A DNA stretch of 64,000 nucleotides from Dongia rigui. Its GTDB lineage: Bacteria; Pseudomonadota; Alphaproteobacteria; Dongiales; Dongiaceae. Numbering within the stretch: position 1 is the stretch's first letter; each line of letters opens with the position of its first letter. A program made the position numbers and the translations under genes. Under the pieces are notes generated by a model. That model was not told where the DNA came from. It was given only the letters and a program-made list of their open reading frames with translations, and ran no database searches. Location: positions 1 through 64,000 of the forward strand of contig NZ_JAXCLX010000002.1 in NCBI RefSeq assembly GCF_034044635.1. The letters are read 5' to 3'. Below are positions 44,373-52,797 of this stretch, piece by piece.

Positions 44373-45581
44373 ATGGCCCATGACGCACCTGCCGGAGCCG
44401 CCGGGCCGGCAAAGCTGGCGATCCGCAATATCGGCCTGATCCTCAGCGGCGACATCCAGAACCCGATTCTTGCCGGTGATGCGGTCCTGGTGGAAAACGG
44501 CAAGATCAGCGCCATCGGCAAGGCCAAGGATCTCGATCTCGACAATGCCGACACGGTGATCGATGCCCAGGGTGTCGCGCTGGCGCCAGGGCTCATCGAT
44601 AGCCATGTGCATCCGGTCGCCGGCGATTGGACGCCGCGCCAGAACCAGATCGGCTGGATCGATTCATCGCTCCATGGCGGCGTCACCACCATGATCTCGG
44701 CCGGCGAAGTGCATATGCCGGGGCGGCCCAAGGACATCGTCGGCTTGAAGGCGATGGCGATCTTCCATCAGCGCTCTTATGCGGCTTTCCGCCCGGGTGG
44801 CGTGAAGCTCCATGCCGGGGCGCCGGTCATCGAGCCCGGCATGACGGAACAGGATTTCAAGGATCTCGCCGATGCCGGCGTGAAGCTGCTGGGCGAAATC
44901 GGCCTCGGCGGTGTCAAGGACGGCCCGACGGCGCATAAGATGGCAAGCTGGGCCAGAAAATACGGCATTCAATCGACCATCCACACCGGTGGCCCATCGA
45001 TCCCAGGCTCCGGCCTCATCGACAAGGATGTCGTGCTGGAGGTCGATGCCGATGTGGTGGGGCACATCAATGGCGGTCACACGGCGCTGCCCGACAATCA
45101 GATCCGTTGCATTTGCGAGGGCTGCAAGCGCGGGCTGGAGATCGTCCATAACGGCAATGAGCGCGCGGCCCTCTTCACCTTGCGCACCGCGCGCGAGATG
45201 AACCAGTTGGAGCGCGTCATCCTGGGTACCGATGCGCCGGCCGGTTCCGGCGTGCAACCGCTCGGCATCCTGCGCATGGTCTCGATGCTGTCGGCGCTGG
45301 GTGACGTGCCGGCGGAAGTGGCCTTCTGCTTTGCCACCGGCAACACAACGCGCATGCGCAAGCTCGATACCGGGTTGATCGAGAAGGGCATGGCCGCCGA
45401 TTTCGTCTTCCTCGACAAGGCGCAGCATTCCGCCGGCAAGGATCTGCTGGAATCGGTCCGTCTCGGCGATCTGCCCGGCGTCGGCATGGTCGTCATCGAC
45501 GGCGTGCCCCGCATTCAGCGCAGCCGCAATACGCCACCGGCAACGAAGATCCCGGATCTGGTGAAGGGGAAGCTGGGGTAG
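44373..45581 (+). CDS. Amidohydrolase, enamidase-like (nicotinate catabolism)
   Basis: A 402-residue metal-dependent amidohydrolase. Metal ligands follow the family order: H78 and H80 in LIDSHVHP, a bridging residue in KLLGEIGLGG (Lys171 or Glu175), H204 in STIHTGG, H231 in VGHINGGH and Asp287 in ILGTDAPAG. ISAGEVHMPGRP and the GHINGGHTALPD stretch resemble enamidase, the Fe-Zn enzyme that hydrolyses 1,4,5,6-tetrahydro-6-oxonicotinate to 2-formylglutarate and ammonia in Eubacterium barkeri. The adjacent 6-hydroxynicotinate reductase-like gene supports this. Start set by gaagggag. It is transcribed opposite to the rest of the nicotinate genes. Confidence 0.82.
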   Translation: MAHDAPAGAAGPAKLAIRNIGLILSGDIQNPILAGDAVLVENGKISAIGKAKDLDLDNADTVIDAQGVALAPGLIDSHVHPVAGDWTPRQNQIGWIDSSLHGGVTTMISAGEVHMPGRPKDIVGLKAMAIFHQRSYAAFRPGGVKLHAGAPVIEPGMTEQDFKDLADAGVKLLGEIGLGGVKDGPTAHKMASWARKYGIQSTIHTGGPSIPGSGLIDKDVVLEVDADVVGHINGGHTALPDNQIRCICEGCKRGLEIVHNGNERAALFTLRTAREMNQLERVILGTDAPAGSGVQPLGILRMVSMLSALGDVPAEVAFCFATGNTTRMRKLDTGLIEKGMAADFVFLDKAQHSAGKDLLESVRLGDLPGVGMVVIDGVPRIQRSRNTPPATKIPDLVKGKLG

Positions 45582-45594
45582 TTTCACCCAAACG

Positions 45595-45620
45595 TCATGC
45601 CCGGGCTTGACCCGGGCATC
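45595..45620 (+). repeat. REP-like palindrome, left copy
   Basis: A perfect nine-bp stem atgcccggg/cccgggcat with loop cttga, preceded by gtc. It lies 14 bases after the amidohydrolase stop, where it may also act as a terminator or mRNA-stabilising hairpin. A near-identical unit in the opposite orientation is found at 45981-46003. Confidence 0.8.
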
Positions 45621-45660
45621 AGCTTGCAAGTGATGGAAGCAAGGCAAGAGAATTCGATAG

Positions 45661-45948
45661 ATGGGTGGTTGGGTCTACATTGTCACCAATCGTCCACACG
45701 GCACGTTGTACGTTGGTGTAACCAGCGATCTTCCACGGCGGATCTGGGAACATCGCGAGGGTGTCGTTGAAGGTTTCACATCGCGCTACAAGCTGCATCA
45801 GCTGGTTCATGCAGAGTTCCACGACGATATCCGCGGCGCGATTCAGCGAGAAAAGAATATCAAAGGCTGGTCGCGCGGGTGGAAACTAGATCTGATCGAA
45901 AAAGAGAACCCTAATTGGGAAGATATCTTCGAGCGACTGCAGATTTAG
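45661..45948 (+). CDS. GIY-YIG nuclease-family small protein
   Basis: A 95-residue protein of the YhbQ/UPF0213 type GIY-YIG family. Visible elements are WVYIVTNRP (GIY strand), LYVGVTSDLPRRIWEHREG (YVG in place of YIG, with the conserved Arg) and AIQREKNIKGWSRGWKLDLI, which includes the catalytic Glu. Members are predicted DNA-binding endonucleases of largely unknown role. It lies alone between two inverted copies of a GC-rich palindrome and breaks the nicotinate locus, being unrelated to it. Its A/T content is a little higher than that of its neighbours. The ribosome site is weak. Confidence 0.88.
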   Translation: MGGWVYIVTNRPHGTLYVGVTSDLPRRIWEHREGVVEGFTSRYKLHQLVHAEFHDDIRGAIQREKNIKGWSRGWKLDLIEKENPNWEDIFERLQI

Positions 45949-45980
45949 CAGCATGGCGGAGTACAGCCCAGTCGCACCTG

Positions 45981-46003
45981 ATCCCCGGGTCAAGCCCGGG
46001 GAT
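45981..46003 (-). repeat. REP-like palindrome, right copy (inverted)
   Basis: A perfect nine-bp stem atccccggg/cccggggat with loop tcaag, the reverse complement of the loop of the left copy. It lies 33 bases after the GIY-YIG stop. The two copies differ only by a compensating G/C exchange in the stem, so structure is kept. The copies are too similar to be coincidental. Confidence 0.8.
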
Positions 46004-46032
46004 GACGAAAGAATCCGGCAAACCCAATCTGA

Positions 46033-46482
46033 TTAACTCAACGCCTTCAACAGCGCGATCAATTGCGCCCGCTGCCCGGCATCGAGTGGTGCCAGCGTTT
46101 CTTCGGTGATGGCGGCGGCGATGGGAAAGCCGCGTTCAGCTTCCTTCCTTCCCGCATCGGTCAAGGTCACCAGCACACGGCGGGCGTCGACGGGGTCGGG
46201 GCTGGTGATGGTGAGCCCGCGTGCCGCGAGGCGATCGACCACGCCCTTGATCGTTGCGGCATCGAGTGCCACCAGGCGGCCGAGCAGGTTCTGCGAGGTG
46301 GGGCCATTCTCATAGAGCTTGGCGAGTGTGGCCCATTGCGGGGCGGTAAGGTCGCTGCCGAAGGTGGCGGCAAAAATCGCCGTGTGGCGCTGGCTCACCT
46401 TGCGCAGGATGAAGCCGATCTGATCGTCGAGGCTATAGCCATCGACCGGCGCGGCGGGTCGCGTGCGCGGCTGGTTTGCCAT
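46033..46482 (-). CDS. MarR-family transcriptional regulator
   Basis: A 149-residue winged helix-turn-helix protein. DLTAPQWATLAKLYENGPTSQNLLGRLVALDAATIKGVVDRLAARGL holds the recognition helix, and RRVLVTLTDAGRKEAE the wing. It is the last gene of the seven-gene nicotinate operon; its ATG overlaps the stop of the preceding gene by one base. By analogy with NicR, the MarR-type repressor of nicotinate genes in Pseudomonas, it may repress this operon and respond to a pathway compound. A good candidate operator is the inverted repeat at 53713-53730. Confidence 0.88.
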   Translation of the reverse strand: MANQPRTRPAAPVDGYSLDDQIGFILRKVSQRHTAIFAATFGSDLTAPQWATLAKLYENGPTSQNLLGRLVALDAATIKGVVDRLAARGLTITSPDPVDARRVLVTLTDAGRKEAERGFPIAAAITEETLAPLDAGQRAQLIALLKALS

Positions 46483-47066
46483 CAGCGCAATCCATCCTCG
46501 CCCTTGATCTGATCCTTGGTGAGGCCACCCACACGCGGCAGCGGGCGACCGCTATCGGTGACGGCCACCGCCACCATGATCTCACCCGCACGCGGCGCGT
46601 CATTGATCTGCACCTCCATGCCGTCGAAATGGCTGCGCACGTAAGCCGCATCCTTGTGCCCCAGCGGCACGTCGAGCACGCATCCAAGCCCGCCGCGCTT
46701 CTTCGAGGAGGGGATGAGTGCCGCCCCCTTTTCCAGAACCTTGCGCACCGGCGTCCCCATCTTCGGGTGCAGGATGGCGGCGGCATGTTCCAGTTCGCCA
46801 TTCTCGCCGACGGCAGCCGCCTTGCCATAGCTCTCGGCTTTCGCCCCGTCGATGCCGAGGGCCGCCACGGCCTTTGCCGCCAGCAGCGCGCCCAGTTCCT
46901 CGCCGATATCCATGAGGGGCGTCAGATCCTCGACATATTTCCCGGCAAAGGGATTGGCGATCACCGCGACCGCGGCGGCACGGCGCGTCGGCGGCGCGAT
47001 ACCCTTGTCCATCTCGCGGTGGGTTTCCTCGACGAAGGTGACGATCTTCCTGATCTCGGCTTTCAT
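46482..47066 (-). CDS. 'Amino acid synthesis' family protein (DUF1185), copy 2
   Basis: A 194-residue protein of the PF06684 family, whose name reflects a fold-based guess, not a proven reaction. It is a paralogue of the gene just upstream and equal in length. Shared blocks are VIANPFAGKYVE, SYGKAA, GELEHAA, LIPSSKKRGGLGCVLDVPL, AAYVRSHFDGMEV, APRAGE and the identical end IKGEDGLR. No signal or TM. The ATG overlaps the previous stop (ATGA). The tandem pair suggests a heteromer. In this operon it may act on a pathway intermediate after ring reduction or opening; that is an inference from position only. Confidence 0.85.
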   Translation of the reverse strand: MKAEIRKIVTFVEETHREMDKGIAPPTRRAAAVAVIANPFAGKYVEDLTPLMDIGEELGALLAAKAVAALGIDGAKAESYGKAAAVGENGELEHAAAILHPKMGTPVRKVLEKGAALIPSSKKRGGLGCVLDVPLGHKDAAYVRSHFDGMEVQINDAPRAGEIMVAVAVTDSGRPLPRVGGLTKDQIKGEDGLR

Positions 47067-47647
47067 CGCAATCCGTCCTCTCCCTTGATCTCGCTGGCCT
47101 TGAGGCCGCCGGCGCGGTTGTGGATGCGGGCACCCGTCGTCATCACCAGCGCCACCAGCATCTCGTCGGCGCGCGGGCCGTCGGGGAGACCCACTTCTAT
47201 GGAATCGAAATGGCTGCGCACATAGGAGGCGTTGACATGGGTGACCGGCACGTCGAGCCGCGCACCCAGGCCGCCCACTTTCTTCGACGAGGGCACGATC
47301 GCCTTGGTGTCGCCCAGAACCTCGCGCATCGCATAACCGCCCGGTGCGTGCCACAGCGCGCCGTGTTCCAGTTCACCGGCGGCGCCGACGATGATACCCT
47401 TGCCATAGCCTTCGACGATCGAGCGATCGCCGCCCAGCGCCTTCACCATGTCGCGGGCGAGATCGAGGCCAAGCGGGCGCAGATCTTCCATGAATGGCGT
47501 GATCTCCTCGACATAGCGGCCGGCGAAGGGATTCTTGATGACGGCGAGGCCGACGACGCGGCGCAGCGGCTTGTTGGCACGCGGGCCGCCTTCATGGAAA
47601 ATCTCTTCGACCGAGATGAGACGCTTGCGGATATCAACCTGCGGCAT
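47063..47647 (-). CDS. 'Amino acid synthesis' family protein (DUF1185), copy 1
   Basis: A 194-residue member of PF06684. Conserved blocks are VVGLAVIKNPFAGRYVEE, EGYGKGIIVG, GELEHGALWHAPGG, AIVPSSKKVGGLGARLDVPVTHV, SYVRSHFDSIEV and GGLKASEIKGEDGLR. His in GELEH and the SSKK pair are shared with copy 2 and are candidate active-site residues. The start overlaps the end of the UPF0280 gene by 14 bases. The function is not known; presence next to 6-hydroxynicotinate reductase and enamidase genes makes a role in N-heterocycle breakdown plausible. Confidence 0.85.
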   Translation of the reverse strand: MPQVDIRKRLISVEEIFHEGGPRANKPLRRVVGLAVIKNPFAGRYVEEITPFMEDLRPLGLDLARDMVKALGGDRSIVEGYGKGIIVGAAGELEHGALWHAPGGYAMREVLGDTKAIVPSSKKVGGLGARLDVPVTHVNASYVRSHFDSIEVGLPDGPRADEMLVALVMTTGARIHNRAGGLKASEIKGEDGLR

Positions 47648-48536
47648 GGATCTTCACTTCCTTCTGGTGGCCGATAAGGCTCATCAAACCCGGATTATTG
47701 AGAACGAGCCGGGTCTCGCCGGCAAGATGCAGGGCCGCTGCGTGAATGCGGCCGAGCGCCAGCAAGTGCTCGGCAAAGCGCACGCCGCGCATCAGGGCGC
47801 GGGCCACATCCTGTGGCGCCAATGCGCCGACGGAACGGGTCACGAGCCGCGAACCCAGGTCGCTGTCCGGCTGCAGTGAATCGGCTGGCGCGCGGATGAT
47901 GGCCGGATGATCGGGGAGATCGACGGCATTGGCGATCATGGTGGCGGCGGCATCGGCAGTTGGCGCATCGGCAGCCAGAACGGTCACCGCATCGGCGATG
48001 CCGAGCGAGAAGCTGCGGCCATGGCGACCGCTGGTGGCGATCCCGCGCACACCATCGCCGGGCGCCACGAGGAGTTTGCCAAAGAGGCGCGGATGATCCG
48101 GGCGGTCTACCATGCCGATCTCGAAATGCGTTCCAGCCGTGAGATGCAGCGCAATGTCACCGCCATTGTTGACATAGGCCCGGGTAAGCGGTGCGGCAGC
48201 GGTCATGGCATCGAGGACCGCTTCGGCGCCGGCCCCGGCCACCGCCACCATCGGCGTGACGAAATGCTTGTCGGAATAGAGGCGCGCGACGGCCGCCATG
48301 CGGCGGGCCACAGGCCCATGGGGTGCAGCACTTTCCGGCGTCATGGGCCGGCGCAGCAATGGCAACTCGACGCAGAGTTCATCAAGCAGTGTGGCAAAGC
48401 GATCACAAGCGGCGTCATAGGCGATGGTGACCGCCGCATCCGGCCCTTGCGCCTCGATGATGAGGTCGATGGGACCGTCCTGCAAATGCAGGCGGCGCCC
48501 GTCCGGCAGGAACTTGGCCTGTTGCCGGCGGCTCAT
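47634..48536 (-). CDS. UPF0280 family, ApbE-like protein
   Basis: A 300-residue protein of the UPF0280 family, which is related to the flavin transferase ApbE. Preserved ApbE-type features are the flavin-site loop YVNNGGDIALHL (121-132), GIATSGRHGRSFSLGIADAVTVLA (165-188) and the Mg-site region ADAAATMIANAVD (194-206). No signal peptide, so it works in the cytoplasm. The ATG overlaps the end of the reductase gene by four bases. In Eubacterium barkeri, 6-hydroxynicotinate reductase is known to carry covalently bound flavin, so this gene could attach flavin to the reductase encoded just upstream; this link is inferred. Confidence 0.85.
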   Translation of the reverse strand: MSRRQQAKFLPDGRRLHLQDGPIDLIIEAQGPDAAVTIAYDAACDRFATLLDELCVELPLLRRPMTPESAAPHGPVARRMAAVARLYSDKHFVTPMVAVAGAGAEAVLDAMTAAAPLTRAYVNNGGDIALHLTAGTHFEIGMVDRPDHPRLFGKLLVAPGDGVRGIATSGRHGRSFSLGIADAVTVLAADAPTADAAATMIANAVDLPDHPAIIRAPADSLQPDSDLGSRLVTRSVGALAPQDVARALMRGVRFAEHLLALGRIHAAALHLAGETRLVLNNPGLMSLIGHQKEVKIHAAG

Positions 48537-50053
48537 GACGCCTTGTCCGTCCGATTGTGGAAGGTGAGCGGCCAGGGCGCTTGCGCGTGTTGGCCCACCT
48601 GCTGGCGCTTGAAGCCGTCGCTGGGCAGCGCGTCGATGCGCTGCACGAAATCCATATGCCCGCCGAGCGCTGCGTAATCATCAAGCCGCATGGTGAATTC
48701 GATCGGCGCCACCAATGCTGGCGTCGGCACATAGCCAAAGGCGTTCTGCGGCAGCAGGGTGACATCGACCATCAAGGTGATGCCGCCACCGGGCCAGATA
48801 TAAGCCGGGGCACCGCCGCAGGTGACATAGGTGAGGGCACGCTTCACTGATTGCGTGAGGCGCACAGGGTTCTCGGTCACACCAGCGCGCAAGGATCCGC
48901 CGGCACCGCCCATGAACAAGACGGTCGACAGGGCTGGCTCGCAATTCTCCTTGATGCGCGTCACCGAATCCTGCAGCGGTTTGGGCATGTCATGCTCGAT
49001 CGGCTGCAGGTTGTCATCGAGCACGTAATAGCCGGCATGCTCGCCGGTCGTGCTCACCATCAGCATGGTGAGGCCAGGCTTTGCCACCTTCGGGTCGAAG
49101 GGCTGCAGGATGGAGAGCGGGTCGGAAATATCGGTGCCGCCCCAGCCCGTGCCGGGTTCGGCCACCTGGAAATAACGCCCGGGCGTCGAGCGACGTCCAC
49201 GCATCTTGATGCCGGTGTCGGGAATGCCAAGGAGCTTGCCCGCTTGGTGTTCCGAGAGCACGCCGGTGATGTGGTCATCGACCACCACGACTTCATCGAC
49301 CTTGCCCTGCCATTGCTTGGCAAACATGCCGATGGTGGCCGACCCGCAGCCGACGCGCATGCGCTCCTCTGGCACATGGTTGACGATGGGTGCCTTGCCC
49401 GCTTCGACGATGACGGTCGCCCCGCCATCGATGGTCAGTTCAACCCCCTGCTTGTTGCAGAGGGCGAGGAGCGTGTCGCAGGTAACACGGCCTTCCTTCT
49501 TCGACCCGCCGGTCAGGTGATGCACGCCACCCAAGGACAGCATCTGTGAGCCATATTCGCCGGTCGTCACATGACCGACCGCCTCGCCTTGCGCCCGCAC
49601 AATCGATTGCTCGGGGCCAAGGAACCGGTCGGTATCGATTTTGATCTTCACGCCGCAATAGCTGAAGATTCCTTCCGTCACCACCGTCACCATGTCGACG
49701 CCTTCGACTTCCGCGGCGACGATGAAGGGGGCGGGTTTGTAATCGGGGTAGGTCGTGCCGGCGCCGATGGCGGTCACGAACGTGCCGCCGGCATGCAGGA
49801 TGTCGCCGTCCCATTCCGACATCTGGCCGCCGAACGGCACCACCGCCTGGCCATCGGCCAGGGCCTGGCTCAACAGGATATGCGCATCGACACGGATCAG
49901 CTCACCGCCCTTGTTGGCGTAACGGTCGCAGGCACCGGTGGCGCCGTCGCGGATGTAGCACAGGACGGGGCAGGCATCGCAGCGGATCTTGCCGTCGACG
50001 ACCTTGGGCCCGACGCTGCTGTCGACAGCGGCGGCTTGCTGGGTTTCACTCAT
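48533..50053 (-). CDS. 6-hydroxynicotinate reductase-like iron-sulfur flavoprotein
   Basis: A 506-residue protein resembling the Hnr enzyme that reduces 6-hydroxynicotinate to 1,4,5,6-tetrahydro-6-oxonicotinate. The N terminus has a cysteine cluster C25-x2-C28-x3-C32-x9-C42 for an Fe-S centre. More cysteines occur at FSYCGVKI, RVTCDTLLALC, RVGCGSAT, ENCEPAL and VTCGGAP. Other conserved-looking parts are GIKMRGRRSTPGRYF, LFMGGAGGSLRAGVT and YIWPGGGITLMVDV. It overlaps the hydroxylase gene upstream and the ApbE-like gene downstream by four bases each. The assignment rests on overall resemblance plus the presence of hydroxylase and enamidase genes. Confidence 0.83.
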   Translation of the reverse strand: MSETQQAAAVDSSVGPKVVDGKIRCDACPVLCYIRDGATGACDRYANKGGELIRVDAHILLSQALADGQAVVPFGGQMSEWDGDILHAGGTFVTAIGAGTTYPDYKPAPFIVAAEVEGVDMVTVVTEGIFSYCGVKIKIDTDRFLGPEQSIVRAQGEAVGHVTTGEYGSQMLSLGGVHHLTGGSKKEGRVTCDTLLALCNKQGVELTIDGGATVIVEAGKAPIVNHVPEERMRVGCGSATIGMFAKQWQGKVDEVVVVDDHITGVLSEHQAGKLLGIPDTGIKMRGRRSTPGRYFQVAEPGTGWGGTDISDPLSILQPFDPKVAKPGLTMLMVSTTGEHAGYYVLDDNLQPIEHDMPKPLQDSVTRIKENCEPALSTVLFMGGAGGSLRAGVTENPVRLTQSVKRALTYVTCGGAPAYIWPGGGITLMVDVTLLPQNAFGYVPTPALVAPIEFTMRLDDYAALGGHMDFVQRIDALPSDGFKRQQVGQHAQAPWPLTFHNRTDKAS

Positions 50054-52794
50054 CGCGCGGCCTCCTTGATGGCGGTCCGGATGCGGTCGGGTGTCGCTGG
50101 CACGCGCATGATGCGCACACCGGTCGCATCGGCGATGGCGTTGAGGATGGCGGGCGCGGTGGGGATGAGGGCCTGCTCGCCGATGCCCTTGGCGCCGAAC
50201 GGACCGACGGGCGATGCATCTTCGATCAGGATCGATTCCACCGGTGGCACATCGCCAATGGTCGGGATGAGATAGTCGTGAAGGTTCTCGCCCCGGCCGG
50301 GGTGGAACTCCTCCATCAGCGCAAGCCCGATGCCTTGGGCGACGCCGCCCTCGATCTGGCCTTCGATCAGCGTCGGATTGACCGCGCGGCCAACATCATG
50401 GGCGGCCGTGATCTTGATCAGCTGCACGGTGCCAAGTTCAGTATCCACCGCCAACTCCACCAGATGCGCGCCGAAGCCATAGAGCGCATAGGGATTGCCC
50501 TGGCCGTTTTCGTCGAGCGGGCTGGTCGGCGGATCGAATGTCTCTTCTGCCGCCAGCACATAGCCGCGCGCATCTTTGGCCAAACCGGCAAGATCGATCG
50601 GATGGGCGATGCCATTGCCGACAACCAACAGCTGGCCATCTCGGAACGACAGGGTGGCATCTTGGCCGGCATTGGCGAGACGCAGAATCTGCTGGCGCAA
50701 GGCCGCCCCCGCCAAGGTCGCCGCCTTGCCGGTGACGAAAGTCTGCCGCGACGCGGACGTCTTGCCGCAATCCGGCGTGATATCCGTATCGGCCGAGAGC
50801 AGATCGAAGCGGTCGATGGGTGCGCCCAGCGCATCGGCGCAAAGCTGGGTAATGACGGTGTTCGATCCTTGCCCGATATCGACGGCACCCTGATGCAGAG
50901 CCAGGCGGCCATCGGGTTTAAGGCCCAAGCGGATCGTCGAGGGGTTCGGCAGCGAGGTGTTGCCGCAGCCATACCACATGCCGGCAACGCCAACACCGCG
51001 ACGGATGGTCGATGGCTGTGCGTTGGCCGCTTCCGCGTCGCGATGCGCGCGGTCCCAGTGCGGCTTCAATGCCTCAAAACAGGCGCGGATGCCGGTGCCG
51101 GCACCAAGGATCTGGCCGGTCACCGTCGGCTGATCCGGGCCCAGCGCATTCTTCAGGCGGAAGTCGAGCTTATCGATGCCCAGTTTCTCCGCCAGCATGT
51201 CAAAGAGCTGCTCTTGCGCGATGCTCGCCTGCGGGACGCCGAAGCCGCGGAAGGCACCGGCCGGCACGGCATGGGTATGCACGGCGCGGGTCTTCGCCCG
51301 ATAATGTGGGACGTAATAGGGACCAGAGGCATGAACCGGGACGCGATTGGCGACGGTTGGCCCCCAAGACGCGTAGGCGCCGGTGTTGAAATCGCCGGCA
51401 AAATCGATCGCGGTGAGAGCGCCGTCCTTGCTGGCGCCGACCTTCACCAGCATGCTGCCGGGATGGCGCTTGGTCGTGGTGGCGATGGATTCGGCCCGCG
51501 AATAGACCATGCGCACCGGCTGTTTGAGGTGCCACGCGGCCACAGCGATGAAAGGCTGCACCGAGAGATCGAGCTTCGAGCCGAAACCGCCGCCCACTGC
51601 CGTCGGAATGATGCGCACGTCTTCCGGCTTCAGGCCGAGGATCTTGGCGACATCGTCGCGGTCCATATAGGGCGCTTGCGTGCAGGCCTGCACCTCGATC
51701 CGGTTGCCGACGCGGCGCGCGATGCCGGCTTCGGGTTCGATATAGGCGTGCTCGACAAAGCCAGTTTCAAAGAGACCCTCGACCACGGCATCGGACGTGG
51801 CCAGTGCATCTACCGCTTCGCCGCGCTTCACCCAGCCGCGTACCAGGACATTGCCGGCGCGTGCATCGTGAAGGAGCGGCGCATCGGGCTTGAGCGCCGC
51901 ATCCAGCGTGAGCATTGCCGGCAGTTCTTCCCAGCTCACGGGAAAATGCCGCAGATCCAGCGCCTCGATGATTTTGGGATCGCCCACGATCGCCGCCACC
52001 GCTTCGCCTTTGAAGCGCGTCTCATTCACGGCGAAGACAGGTTGATCGGCGAAGGGGCCAATCACGCCATAACAGTTCTCGCCCGGCACATCCTTGGCGG
52101 TGAAGATGCGGACGATGCCCGGGTTGGTGCGCGCGTAGGCGTCAAGATCGCCCAACGTGAAGCGCGCATGGTGATAGGGCGCGCGAATGGCGCGAAGCAA
52201 CAGTGCGTTCGTCTCATGGCCATCGGCGCCGAACAGATCCGTGCCGCTGACCTTGCGTTGACCGTCCAACCTGTCGATACGTGCGCCGACGGCCGCACCT
52301 GCACCCGGCAATTCGGCCGCGCCACGTGCCGTGTCAACGTCCAGCACAGCGGCGATAATCTTGCGATAGCCTGTGCAGCGGCACAGGACGCCGCCAAGCG
52401 CATCCTTTACCGCCGTCTCATCCGGCGTCGGGTCTTTTTCGAGAAGCGCTGTCGCGGCCACCAGCATGCCCGGCGTGCAGATGCCGCATTGCGCGGCGCC
52501 GTGGCGAAGGAAGGATTGCTGCAGCTTCGCGGCGACCGGATTTTCGGCCGGCAACCCTTCGACGGTGACGAGTGCACGACCGCTCACCTGGCCCACGGCC
52601 ATCAGGCAGGAACAGACGGCGTCACCATCAAGCAGGATGGTACAGGCACCGCAATCACCGGCGTCACAACCGACTTTGGTGCCAGACAGCCCCAGATCGT
52701 CACGCAACACATTGCTGAGGCGACGCTCAGGGGGAACGGCGACGGCAATCTTCTGGCCGTTGAGGGTGAAGGGGATGGCGGCGTTATCCTGCAT
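50050..52794 (-). CDS. Xanthine dehydrogenase-family hydroxylase: fused [2Fe-2S] and Mo subunits
   Basis: A 914-residue fusion. Residues 1-160 are the Fe-S subunit: plant-type cluster C43/C48/C51/C63 and second cluster C103/C106/C138/C140. From about 175 follows the molybdopterin-binding domain (RKVSGTDLFGAD, GGGFGSKLDLSVQPF, VPAGAFRGFGVPQA). The active-site glutamate lies in GAKGIGEQALI near the C terminus. With the FAD subunit encoded just before it, it forms an NAD- or cytochrome-linked hydroxylase; context points to nicotinate 6-hydroxylation. In E. barkeri the Mo subunit is split and separate from the Fe-S subunit, so this arrangement is distinct. Other N-heterocycles remain possible. 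Confidence 0.9.
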   Translation of the reverse strand: MQDNAAIPFTLNGQKIAVAVPPERRLSNVLRDDLGLSGTKVGCDAGDCGACTILLDGDAVCSCLMAVGQVSGRALVTVEGLPAENPVAAKLQQSFLRHGAAQCGICTPGMLVAATALLEKDPTPDETAVKDALGGVLCRCTGYRKIIAAVLDVDTARGAAELPGAGAAVGARIDRLDGQRKVSGTDLFGADGHETNALLLRAIRAPYHHARFTLGDLDAYARTNPGIVRIFTAKDVPGENCYGVIGPFADQPVFAVNETRFKGEAVAAIVGDPKIIEALDLRHFPVSWEELPAMLTLDAALKPDAPLLHDARAGNVLVRGWVKRGEAVDALATSDAVVEGLFETGFVEHAYIEPEAGIARRVGNRIEVQACTQAPYMDRDDVAKILGLKPEDVRIIPTAVGGGFGSKLDLSVQPFIAVAAWHLKQPVRMVYSRAESIATTTKRHPGSMLVKVGASKDGALTAIDFAGDFNTGAYASWGPTVANRVPVHASGPYYVPHYRAKTRAVHTHAVPAGAFRGFGVPQASIAQEQLFDMLAEKLGIDKLDFRLKNALGPDQPTVTGQILGAGTGIRACFEALKPHWDRAHRDAEAANAQPSTIRRGVGVAGMWYGCGNTSLPNPSTIRLGLKPDGRLALHQGAVDIGQGSNTVITQLCADALGAPIDRFDLLSADTDITPDCGKTSASRQTFVTGKAATLAGAALRQQILRLANAGQDATLSFRDGQLLVVGNGIAHPIDLAGLAKDARGYVLAAEETFDPPTSPLDENGQGNPYALYGFGAHLVELAVDTELGTVQLIKITAAHDVGRAVNPTLIEGQIEGGVAQGIGLALMEEFHPGRGENLHDYLIPTIGDVPPVESILIEDASPVGPFGAKGIGEQALIPTAPAILNAIADATGVRIMRVPATPDRIRTAIKEAAR

Positions 52795-52797
52795 GTC

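Noticed and set aside
45595-46003. CRISPR-like reading of the two palindromes
   Set aside because: Only two copies, in inverted orientation, about 385 bases apart, with a gene between them. There is no regular spacing and no cas genes.
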